Below are positions 54,928-61,735 of a stretch of DNA of 64,000 nt, piece by piece (position 1 is the first letter of the stretch; every line of letters starts with the position of its first letter). The position numbers and the translations under genes are program-made. Under the pieces are notes generated by a model. That model was not told where the DNA came from. It was given only the letters and a program-made list of their open reading frames with translations, and searched no databases. The DNA comes from a virus: positions 62,001-126,000 of the IMG/VR virus record IMGVR_UViG_3300044681_000369. One strand, 5' to 3'.

Positions 54928-55866
54928 TTAATCATCGTCTGCTAGACTTGCAAAATAACTCATGTTATCTGCATCGTCATCATCACTCCAAGGCGGAGTA
55001 TTATCGGTCTTAGACTCAACCTTAGGCGCAGTCTTAGCCTTCATACGAGTTTCAATAAACAACTCATCTTCGGCATCAGTTGGCTGTACGCTCTCAACAG
55101 TAGTGGCACGAACACCAGTATTGGCAAGAACCATATCCAACTTCTTCTTCAGTTCGTCATATGACTTGAAGTTTGAAGGATCAAGGAAAGCATTTAGTGA
55201 ATGTTGCTTTTCCCAGATGGCATTGAGCGCCTCATCACTTTCCGCAACTGGAGTCGGAGTTGTATCAAACTCAGACTTATCGTAGTTGCGATAACCTTCA
55301 ACCTGACGAATGCGGAGTTTGAAGTTCACTCCCTCATCAAAGTCAAACGGATTGATCGGATTTTCGTCTTCAAAAGTAGGCTGCATTACATCCTTGATCT
55401 TATCAAAGATTTTCTTACCATACTTGTAAAGAAATACCTGACCTTCGTTTGCCGGATTAGCAGGATCCTTGATAACAAGAATGTTAGAGAAGTAAGAAAG
55501 CCTACGCTTCTGCTTACGGGCAATTTCCTTGTTTGCCTCGATACCCGAATTCCACAATTCGCTGTTGAGTTCACCAACAGGATCGGGCTTGTTTAGGGTA
55601 GTAAGAGAGTTTTCGATGTACCACTTGCCAGTCGGGCCTTGGAATCCATGATCCCAAACTCGTACCCATGGAAACTCCTCACCCTTAGGTGCAGGCAAGA
55701 AACGAATGATAGCCTGTCCGTTGCCAGCCTTATCGACTGTTGGCTTCCAGAACTTATCTTCTTCGTTTGACTTTTGTCCGCCGGTAGAGATTGCTTCTAC
55801 TTGCTTGAGAAGTGTATCGAAATTTCCGCGATTTTTGCGGAGGTCTGATAGGGAATTAAACGACAT
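54928..55866 (-). CDS. 32: Single-stranded DNA-binding protein, gp32-like
   Basis: A 312-residue protein (T4 gp32 has 301). Basic N-terminal self-association region (SFNSLSDLRKNRGNFDTLL), an OB-fold core with FPWVRVWDHGFQGPTGKWYIE and NIDVKDPA-like segments (ILVIKDPANPANEGQVFLYKYGKK), and an acidic C-terminal tail (DDDDADNMSY to LADDD) that contacts replication partners. The zinc ligands of T4 gp32 (Cys77, 87, 90) have no cysteine counterparts in this protein. It lies by gp59 and gp33 as in T4. Confidence 0.95.
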   Translation of the reverse strand: MSFNSLSDLRKNRGNFDTLLKQVEAISTGGQKSNEEDKFWKPTVDKAGNGQAIIRFLPAPKGEEFPWVRVWDHGFQGPTGKWYIENSLTTLNKPDPVGELNSELWNSGIEANKEIARKQKRRLSYFSNILVIKDPANPANEGQVFLYKYGKKIFDKIKDVMQPTFEDENPINPFDFDEGVNFKLRIRQVEGYRNYDKSEFDTTPTPVAESDEALNAIWEKQHSLNAFLDPSNFKSYDELKKKLDMVLANTGVRATTVESVQPTDAEDELFIETRMKAKTAPKVESKTDNTPPWSDDDDADNMSYFASLADDD

Positions 55867-55894
55867 AGTATTGTCTCCGTATTACGTTGTATGT

Positions 55895-56086
55895 TTAGTT
55901 TTGGCGATATGTATCATAATAATCATCACGATCATCATCTTCAAATTCTTCATCATCATCAATTTGCTGATCGCTAGAATATTTATACATGTTCTTACGG
56001 TGCTTTTCAAATTTATTTGCACCTTTACGAACTTCTTTCATGCGAGGTTCATCATACCATCTACGATCTCGGTGTGATTTGCTCAT
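55895..56086 (-). CDS. Small highly charged protein of unknown function
   Basis: A 63-residue protein, with a basic N-terminal half (KSHRDRRWYDEPRMKEVRK) and an acidic C-terminal half (QIDDDEEFEDDDRDDYYDT). It lies between gp32 and gp59, with an ATG at 56086. Charge separation suggests a nucleic-acid or partner-binding role; no family recognised. Confidence 0.65.
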   Translation of the reverse strand: MSKSHRDRRWYDEPRMKEVRKGANKFEKHRKNMYKYSSDQQIDDDEEFEDDDRDDYYDTYRQN

Positions 56087-56091
56087 TGTTG

Positions 56092-56682
56092 TTAGACCTT
56101 TTGGTCTTTCTCCTTGGTCCAGATTGAAAAGAATTTATCCTTATCAAACTTGATAAAGATACGATACTTCTTTACAAGACGAGCAAAGTCTTTCCAGATA
56201 AAGTCGTTTTGCATTGAAGTATCATTACTATACACGAAATCGAATAGCTTGTCAAGAACAATTACCGATTCCAATGTAATTTTTTTACCTAAGAACAGCT
56301 TTAGGACTATAGGATGCTGACCAGAATACGAGACCAGCGGATCTTGACCCGTTGCCTCAGCCCATTCCATTATGGTTCCAGCATCTTGTTTAAATTGATA
56401 TGAGAGTCTGCCCTGTAGAGTTTTCCAGTTTTCATAAACTTCTACAGATTCGGAATCAAAAACTCCGTTGTGGCCATTTACAAAGTTTGAAACGAAAAAA
56501 TTTATGAGGTCTTTCTTTTCGTACTTTTTTGCTAATTTACGAAACAACAGAATATCTTTACGCTTCATAAAAGTTTCAGGCTTACACTTTACCGCGCTTT
56601 TTGTTTTTGTTATATCGTATTGATCTGAGGTAAAGTGAAGTTTTAACGACATGTAAAGTCGATAAACATCAAAGGGTTCCAT
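56092..56682 (-). CDS. 59: Replicative helicase loader, gp59-like
   Basis: A 196-residue protein (T4 gp59 has 217), helical, loading the gp41 helicase onto gp32-coated DNA. The N-terminus (FDVYRLYMSLKLHFTSDQYDI) is the gp59 signature; further are KRKDILLFRKLAKKY and a helical C-terminus. It overlaps gp33 by one base. Order 33-59-32 as in T4. Confidence 0.92.
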   Translation of the reverse strand: MEPFDVYRLYMSLKLHFTSDQYDITKTKSAVKCKPETFMKRKDILLFRKLAKKYEKKDLINFFVSNFVNGHNGVFDSESVEVYENWKTLQGRLSYQFKQDAGTIMEWAEATGQDPLVSYSGQHPIVLKLFLGKKITLESVIVLDKLFDFVYSNDTSMQNDFIWKDFARLVKKYRIFIKFDKDKFFSIWTKEKDQKV

Positions 56683-56978
56683 CAGAGTGGCAACTTCCCG
56701 TCTTTCTTTCGTTTCAACATGTTGAGGTCTTCTGCCTCAGCACGAATCTTCTCTTTTAAGGAAGTTGTCAGTAATGACGAAACCGATTCCATTTCCAGTT
56801 CTTTCTTGACACAATAATCAACTAGTATATCCATGCAAGACAAGCCTGCCAAATATGCCTGTTTTTCAATGTATTGCGAAAACTCGGTAGCGGTATTAAA
56901 TTCCTTCGTAATTAGGAATTGTGAGCTAACCTTTTCAGACATTGGTACATCCTCTACCATAAATTCTGTCGTTGTCAT
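56682..56978 (-). CDS. 33: Late transcription co-activator, gp33-like
   Basis: A 98-residue protein (T4 gp33 has 112). The C-terminal motif MESVSSLLTTSLKEKIRAEAEDLNML is the family signature. In T4 gp33 binds RNA polymerase beta-flap and the sliding clamp to couple late transcription to replication. Its presence supports the late promoters called here. The acidic N-terminus (FMVEDVPMSEK) is typical. It has a host-type promoter upstream. Confidence 0.9.
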   Translation of the reverse strand: MTTTEFMVEDVPMSEKVSSQFLITKEFNTATEFSQYIEKQAYLAGLSCMDILVDYCVKKELEMESVSSLLTTSLKEKIRAEAEDLNMLKRKKDGKLPL

Positions 56979-57012
56979 AATATACCTTTTAAGTGTTTAA
57001 TGCGTTAAACAA

Positions 57013-57041
57013 ATAATACACTAAGTCAATCATTGTGTCAA
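57013..57041 (-). promoter_or_regulatory. Host-type promoter for gp33
   Basis: Minus strand: TTGACA (57041-57036), a 17-base spacer and TATTAT (57018-57013). The start would be about 28 bases before the gp33 ATG, which has an AAAAGG ribosome site. Confidence 0.8.
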
Positions 57042-57048
57042 GAAAAAT

Positions 57049-57600
57049 TTACACTTCTTTATAAAAAATATGTAATCCAATTTGTCTAACTCTACGAAGA
57101 CCAGACCATCCAGGATTAACATATATTGCGTGATAATATGTAGCACCTCTAGTATTGTCGGTTTCATTCCCCAACAGTACATCCCGAGATACTGTTACAA
57201 TTTCATCAAATTTTGTCGGGTTTTTAATACCGTCTGGTTTACCATCACAGTACCAGCTGAACTGGCATCTATTTCTCAATGGATTTCCATGTCTATCTTG
57301 TTTCGATTGATAAACGACATCACAGATTGTATCTGGAAATCGTTCGCTATTTTTCCTATTTAGCGTAACGTGAGCAACGGCTTTCCAGCCTTCGACCGAT
57401 TCGTTTCTAGCCTCAAAATATACATTCTGAGCAAGACAAAATAGTTCTTTCGAATCGACACTTTCAATCAATGGAGAAGGCTGCACAGTTGGTGTAGGTG
57501 CAGCCTCGAAAAATGATCCATTGTCTATATTTTTAAATAAAACGCTACTTGGTACTATACTAATCGCTAATAAGGATATAATCTTTACTGGTATTCCCAT
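57049..57600 (-). CDS. SleB/CwlJ-type cell wall hydrolase (probable endolysin) with N-terminal membrane segment
   Basis: A 183-residue protein with a hydrophobic segment at residues about 5-21 (VKIISLLAISIVPSSVLF), followed by a short linker and a SleB/CwlJ hydrolase domain (LAQNVYFEARNESVEGWKAVAHVTLNR with the catalytic Glu, then FSWYCDG, ATYYHAIYVNPGWS). The family cleaves peptidoglycan. The N-terminal anchor suggests secretion or signal-anchor-release endolysin activity. It is a second SleB-like domain besides that in the needle base gene. No holin is seen adjacent. Confidence 0.83.
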   Translation of the reverse strand: MGIPVKIISLLAISIVPSSVLFKNIDNGSFFEAAPTPTVQPSPLIESVDSKELFCLAQNVYFEARNESVEGWKAVAHVTLNRKNSERFPDTICDVVYQSKQDRHGNPLRNRCQFSWYCDGKPDGIKNPTKFDEIVTVSRDVLLGNETDNTRGATYYHAIYVNPGWSGLRRVRQIGLHIFYKEV

Positions 57601-57664
57601 TCAGATTACCTCTATATTGTTGAACTTAGGAGTTATTTAACGGTGGTTCCTCACACCGTAAGTT

Positions 57665-57672
57665 TATTTATT
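57665..57672 (-). promoter_or_regulatory. Weak candidate late promoter before the hydrolase gene
   Basis: AATAAATA on the minus strand overlapping the stop of the 63-residue gene, 65 bases before the hydrolase start. Between them is a six-base stem (ACGGTG / CACCGT). Late expression of an endolysin is expected, but the match is imperfect. Confidence 0.35.
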
Positions 57673-57859
57673 CCTCAACCTCGTTTTGAATCTTGGTGAG
57701 TTCATCAGACAACTTAGAATATGCACGTTTCATCGCCTTTACGATTTTTGCCCGCTTCTTTTCGTCTTTTGTTTCAATTTCAACATTAATGTTTGCCGAA
57801 ACTCCAGAGTATTCTCCTTCACCCGACAAAATTTCCTGAACGTAAACATTCACCGACAT
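57668..57859 (-). CDS. Small protein of unknown function after the tmRNA
   Basis: A 63-residue protein starting MSVNVYVQEILSGEGEYSG, with a GGAG ribosome site at the right spacing; the longer frame to 57913 would run into the tmRNA and is rejected. It has a beta N-terminal half and a basic helical C-terminal half (KRAKIVKAMKRAYSKLSDEL). No family recognised. It begins 24 bases after the tmRNA terminator U-run. Confidence 0.7.
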   Translation of the reverse strand: MSVNVYVQEILSGEGEYSGVSANINVEIETKDEKKRAKIVKAMKRAYSKLSDELTKIQNEVEE

Positions 57860-57882
57860 AATTATATCTCCACAGGTTAAAT

Positions 57883-57915
57883 AAAAAATGAGTGCTTCTG
57901 TTGCCAGGTGCACCC
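57883..57915 (-). terminator. Intrinsic terminator-like end of the tmRNA
   Basis: On the minus strand GGGTGC pairs with GCACTC (one G-T pair) and is followed by A and six Ts. It may also be part of a pseudoknot in the coding piece; either way it marks the 3' end. Confidence 0.6.
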
Positions 57916-58189
57916 GAACCCCGTTCTAGCCTCAAGCGGCTAGAGCATAGCCTTCGTTATCGTTGGCAGTTATAAAATGACCACTCGGTCAGCGAATCAG
58001 TCTCGGTTTGTCCTATACAATCGCAGTCGATCCTGGTTCACCCCCATCATAGATACATGGCAGCCACCGTAGCAGCCGTTCTGGATTAACATGGTGTAAA
58101 CAACATGCATAGCCATGTATCTATGGTGGAGGTGGCGGGAGTCGCACCCGCGTCCTACAATCTTTCAGTCTACGTCAACAACTGATTAG
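57890..58189 (-). ncRNA. ssrA: Circularly permuted two-piece tmRNA
   Basis: Minus-strand order is acceptor piece (about 58189-58124), intervening segment (58123-58046) and coding piece (58045 to about 57890). The acceptor piece has a T-arm GCGGG/CCCGC, acceptor strand CACCTCC, discriminator A and an encoded CCA ending at 58124. The coding piece begins GGGGGTG, complementary to the acceptor strand with a G-U at the third pair, the alanyl-tRNA synthetase identity element, then GGATCGAC as in other tmRNAs. The tag frame (57967-57932) reads ANDNEGYALAA stop, with the stop inside a TCTAGCC/GGCTAGA stem. The intervening segment carries a perfect 13-base inverted repeat. tmRNA rescues stalled ribosomes and tags the products; ANDN tags are alphaproteobacterial. 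Confidence 0.94.
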
Positions 58190-58195
58190 ATATTT

Positions 58196-58224
58196 AGTAT
58201 ATCTGAGTTTTTAGATATTGTCAA
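58196..58224 (-). promoter_or_regulatory. Host-type promoter for the tmRNA
   Basis: Minus strand: TTGACA (58224-58219), a 17-base spacer and TATACT (58201-58196). The start would be near 58189. It overlaps the region just after the exonuclease stop and shares an 18-base sequence with the exonuclease promoter. Confidence 0.85.
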
Positions 58225-58231
58225 GAGGTTT

Positions 58232-58894
58232 TTAATCATATTGACCGTTTTCGTACATTCTTTTTGACTCCAAGAGATAAGGAACATAAGGATCTCGTCT
58301 ATCAATAAAGACAAGCGGTTCTTCATCATCCACAGCCATAAGAATGACGCTACGATTGATGGGAGTGCCCGTACGTTCTTCATACATGATAGCATACGCG
58401 GCACATTGGGCAAAATATCCAGGAATGTCCTCATGTCTTTTGACACGCTTGGATGTTTTGAAGTCGATAACAGACAGTCTACCATCAAACTCGGCAATAC
58501 AGTCAACTTGACCTGCGATGCCTAGATGATCGCTGTATAGAAATGCTTCGATATAGTGAATGTTGTCAATTCGATCCAAGACAGGAGCAAACTTTGTCCA
58601 CATCTCTTTTTCAATCAAATTGAGTTCCGGCAAAGGTTCATTCTTCAGATAACTCTCACAACAAGCGTGGACCTTGGTACCACGAACGGTAGCCTTTTTG
58701 GATATCTGATCTGCTACCTCTGAGCCGACTCTTTGGCGCCACTCATAGATGGCTTTCTTGCCACGAACAGAGAGAACAGTGGTGACAGACGGATATCTGT
58801 CACCACTTTCAGTCTCATAAACCCTTGATCCATCTATGTTTTTTCTGGTCAGGGTCGGTAGTTTAGGTAAAGCCAAATGAGTAAATGTTTTCAT
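58232..58894 (-). CDS. RecB/MGME1-like exonuclease
   Basis: A 220-residue nuclease from the ATG at 58894. The PD-(D/E)xK core shows as GIAGQVDCIAEFDGRLSVIDFKTSK, with D (VDC) and DFK as metal-binding/catalytic motifs and a later Gln/Tyr helix (CAAYAIMYEE). The N-terminus (YPSVTTVLS) and RGTKVHACCESYL are typical of phage RecB-like/MGME1-type exonucleases that process DNA ends in replication or recombination. The promoter places transcription start at or near the ATG, so mRNA may be leaderless. Confidence 0.82.
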   Translation of the reverse strand: MKTFTHLALPKLPTLTRKNIDGSRVYETESGDRYPSVTTVLSVRGKKAIYEWRQRVGSEVADQISKKATVRGTKVHACCESYLKNEPLPELNLIEKEMWTKFAPVLDRIDNIHYIEAFLYSDHLGIAGQVDCIAEFDGRLSVIDFKTSKRVKRHEDIPGYFAQCAAYAIMYEERTGTPINRSVILMAVDDEEPLVFIDRRDPYVPYLLESKRMYENGQYD

Positions 58895-58900
58895 GATGTA

Positions 58901-58929
58901 ATCATAACACAAATCTACCCATTTGTCAA
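58901..58929 (-). promoter_or_regulatory. Host-type promoter for the exonuclease
   Basis: Minus strand: TTGACA (58929-58924), 17 bases, TATGAT (58906-58901). Six bases follow before the A of the exonuclease ATG. Confidence 0.85.
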
Positions 58930-58936
58930 GAGGTTT

Positions 58937-59686
58937 TTAACAGTGTCTTTCTTCGTACTCCATTCTGGCCAAGATATACTCTTTTACCAAAGCCGACCGT
59001 ACAATATCGTCTGCCGTAAATTCCACAGTTTTGAAGGACGGCATCAACTCTGCAATATGCATGAACTTGTGCAATCCAGACATATCATGTCTTTTGTATA
59101 AGTCGGTCTGTCTAAAGTCACCACAGAAAATAATTTTTGAATTATTTCCAATTCTAGTCATAATGGAATTTAGTTCCATATCTGTCATATTTTGACATTC
59201 ATCGACAATTACAATTGCATGATCTAATGTGATACCTCTAACATAAGAGGTAACCATAAAATCTATAGATTTTTGTTCCTGCAATCTTTGAAATGGCTGA
59301 ATGTGATTGAACAACTCATTACAGATTTCAATGTAAGGTTGCATATAAACTTCGGTCTTTTCTTTCTCGTCTCCAGGCAAATGACCAATTTCTCTAGATG
59401 GCACAGCCGATCGCACAATAATTACTTTTCCGTATGTTGAGCCATATAGAACTTCATCTAGGGCTTTATAGAGGGCAATATATGTTTTCCCTGTTCCTGC
59501 TACACCGTGTAAGAGTATAGCTCTGGAGTCTTTGTCGAACATGTCCCAAAATAGTTTTTGATTCAAGTTTTTTGGTGACATCCTTTTTAAGTCTGAATAT
59601 TTTACTTTGCATAGCTTACTTTTCTCTATAGTAATTTGCTCGTCTGTCGGGTGGATAACATGAAGGTTATTCTTTTTTCTCGACAT
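58937..59686 (-). CDS. phoH: PhoH-like ATPase
   Basis: A 249-residue protein. The ATG at 59686 has a good ribosome site (AAAAGGG); a longer reading frame upstream is not needed. Walker A GVAGTGKTY (about residues 63-71), Walker B AIVIVDECQN, and the segment IFCGDFRQTDL are typical of PhoH, a P-loop ATPase of helicase-like fold, common in marine phages. Function in phages is uncertain (RNA or phosphate stress). It is the first of the exonuclease-tmRNA run. Confidence 0.93.
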   Translation of the reverse strand: MSRKKNNLHVIHPTDEQITIEKSKLCKVKYSDLKRMSPKNLNQKLFWDMFDKDSRAILLHGVAGTGKTYIALYKALDEVLYGSTYGKVIIVRSAVPSREIGHLPGDEKEKTEVYMQPYIEICNELFNHIQPFQRLQEQKSIDFMVTSYVRGITLDHAIVIVDECQNMTDMELNSIMTRIGNNSKIIFCGDFRQTDLYKRHDMSGLHKFMHIAELMPSFKTVEFTADDIVRSALVKEYILARMEYEERHC

Positions 59687-59718
59687 AAATGCCCTTTTGC
59701 GGTTGGAGTTATGATAAA

Positions 59719-59744
59719 GGCGACACTGCTTACGCGGTGTCGCC
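59719..59744 (-). other. Eight-base hairpin in the phoH leader
   Basis: A stem GGCGACAC / GTGTCGCC with a ten-base loop, about 33 bases before the phoH ATG, followed on the minus strand by TTTATC. The 123-base gap (59687-59809) otherwise holds only a CATAAATA near 59801-59808. It may be an attenuator or weak terminator. Confidence 0.5.
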
Positions 59745-59809
59745 CGTGAATGCCTACGATGCGGCATGAAACTTTCTATGTCTTCTTCTATGCATAACTT
59801 TATTTATGA

Positions 59810-60352
59810 TTATGAGACTCCATACCAGCTAGGAACTTCACGATTTTTCCATTTTGCCATATTATTTTTTGCACCAATATAATAGTTGCGATATGACTGC
59901 AATGAGTCGCCAGGAACTTTATATTGATCTGGCATCGCAGGTGTAGGCTGAGTCAAATGACTTACCGGAATATTTTTGGGTGGCTTACGCAACCAATACA
60001 CTAGGCGTTCGGTAGAATGTATCTTACCGTATCGATAAGTGTACTCTGCAAGGAGGGACTGGAATAAACACATAAGCCAATTATAATTATTGTTAGATTG
60101 ACGAACCCACACAGCACTCGGATGATTGATGTGTGTGGCCTTATAGAGTTCTCTATCAAGTGTACTATCCTCTAATCGCCAACGCCTGATTGATCTACCG
60201 TTGGCAGTTTTATCCGTGTATTCAATTCCATCAATAACACGATGCGCGGTAGATAGTAGTTGCGCATACTCCAGGATCATTTTAACAACATGCTTGTCAT
60301 TGTGATATTCAGCACATTTGGCAACATCACGGTCCAAATAAAATATATTCAC
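59810..60352 (-). CDS. Conserved phage protein of unknown function
   Basis: A 180-residue protein beginning NIFYLDRDVAKCAEYHNDKHVVKMILEYAQLLSTAHR, a conserved pattern found in many phages as I recall, with no agreed function. Further conserved stretches are NHPSAVWVRQSNNNYNWL and the C-terminal YRNYYIGAKNNMAKWKNREVP-like end. Several invariant-looking His, Lys and Asp residues at the N-terminus (HNDKHVVK) might be a catalytic or nucleic acid-binding site. It overlaps the next gene by one base. Confidence 0.8.
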   Translation of the reverse strand: MNIFYLDRDVAKCAEYHNDKHVVKMILEYAQLLSTAHRVIDGIEYTDKTANGRSIRRWRLEDSTLDRELYKATHINHPSAVWVRQSNNNYNWLMCLFQSLLAEYTYRYGKIHSTERLVYWLRKPPKNIPVSHLTQPTPAMPDQYKVPGDSLQSYRNYYIGAKNNMAKWKNREVPSWYGVS

Positions 60353-60627
60353 TATATGTCAACCTCTTCAACGGAATCTCGAATTGCTTTAACATGCGAT
60401 TTTGCACTATTAGATAGTATATCAGATTGGTACGCAATGTCAAGACATTTCATGACATAAATTGGGTCCAAAACGCCCAAATCGTGAGAATTTAGTCTTT
60501 CCTCGGTGTTTCCAAAGGCATTTAAGCAAAAAAGCACCAGATCAACGTCTGCCTGGCTATATAGCGGAATCCTATAGTGTCGGCGTTCCGTTGTGTACTT
60601 ATTAGGAAACTTGACTACGTTATTCAT
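60352..60627 (-). CDS. Small protein of unknown function
   Basis: A 91-residue protein (NVVKFPNKYTTERRHYRIPLY). It is helical with a C-terminal helix ending VEEVDI. It overlaps both neighbours, so it is co-translated within the operon. No family recognised. Confidence 0.65.
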   Translation of the reverse strand: MNNVVKFPNKYTTERRHYRIPLYSQADVDLVLFCLNAFGNTEERLNSHDLGVLDPIYVMKCLDIAYQSDILSNSAKSHVKAIRDSVEEVDI

Positions 60628-61735
60628 GCAAGTATTTATCTGCCAACAGTTTATTCAACATCATTTTTGGACCACTATTATGGCACAAAAAGTTATAGTG
60701 TGAATACTTGTCAAACTTATTGGCAGAGTTTATTGCATCTATAAGAGTTTCATGTGAAACTTTCTCTGGAGACACTATCTCTATATAATCTGAAACTAGC
60801 TGTGAACTAATTGCGTTTTCTCCGGTTTGAGGAATTGCAATTTGTGCCGCGTTTGTCCAAAAACATTTACCCACAGTTCCCACCCCACCATGGTGTACAA
60901 CAGCTTTTGCTTTGTTGAAAATTTTATGATGAGGAACAACTTTACGAATAACTTTAAAGTTTTCGGATTCTTTGATGGAACACGGTCCTAATACTAAAAC
61001 AGGATAAGTTTCAGATATCTGCTTTGCAATTTCGTATAGATTGTTGGGAAACAAAGTATTTTTTGCTCCTGTTCCCATAGAAAATACGACTGGTCTTTTT
61101 CTTAGAAAGGACTCAACACTTTCTTGCAACTCATCTTTTTGAAGAAGAAAAAAGAAGTTAGTAAAATTGATCTTGTCAATTATATCTGAGTTTTTAATTT
61201 TGTCAACATAAAATTTTGGTATATCCAAAAATATTGGATTTGATCTAGAGAATACATCCATGGATGTGGTCTCTTCTGGAGGCAAACCAATCTCTTCTCG
61301 TATTCTGTTCCATGGTCCTATTGTGACCTCTTGAAATCTCTTTTTACCTTCGTCTGAAATAAAGTATGCTAAGGACCCGCCAAACTCAACTCTAGGAATT
61401 TTGGTAAAGTCCGAATACAATGCGGCAAGAGGCATTGTAATCGGATCTCTAATTATTAATTCTGGGGCAAAAGAATCAGCAAAATCAAAGAATTGATGAT
61501 ATGCAGTTAAATTAAATAAATGATAATCACATAAAATCTTGCCAACATCATAATCATCATATGTTTTGGTGTGATGTGTTGATACTGCTTTAAATCCGTA
61601 TTTTGTAATTTCGTTCAAAAACGAAGATTCAGTTATAAACAATACTTCATGACCCAAACTAGTTAACTCTTGGGCAAGCCTAATATAAAGAGCCACGTGA
61701 CCATATGATCCATATACGGCTAACAATATTCTCAT
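60620..61735 (-). CDS. GT-B family glycosyltransferase (MGT/UGT-like)
   Basis: A 371-residue protein. N-terminal Rossmann domain with YGSYGHVALYIRLAQELTSLGHEV; C-terminal domain with VFSMGTGAK and the donor-binding motif AVVHHGGVGTVGKCF, ending in PQTGEN-type loop. The layout is that of MGT/UGT-type transferases of sugars onto small molecules. The acceptor is unknown. It overlaps the carbamoyltransferase by ATGA, suggesting a joint pathway. Confidence 0.83.
   Translation of the reverse strand: MRILLAVYGSYGHVALYIRLAQELTSLGHEVLFITESSFLNEITKYGFKAVSTHHTKTYDDYDVGKILCDYHLFNLTAYHQFFDFADSFAPELIIRDPITMPLAALYSDFTKIPRVEFGGSLAYFISDEGKKRFQEVTIGPWNRIREEIGLPPEETTSMDVFSRSNPIFLDIPKFYVDKIKNSDIIDKINFTNFFFLLQKDELQESVESFLRKRPVVFSMGTGAKNTLFPNNLYEIAKQISETYPVLVLGPCSIKESENFKVIRKVVPHHKIFNKAKAVVHHGGVGTVGKCFWTNAAQIAIPQTGENAISSQLVSDYIEIVSPEKVSHETLIDAINSANKFDKYSHYNFLCHNSGPKMMLNKLLADKYLHE

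Noticed and set aside
57860-57913. Upstream extension of the 63-residue gene to 57913
   Set aside because: It would run through the tmRNA terminator and lacks a ribosome site; the ATG at 57859 has GGAG at proper spacing.
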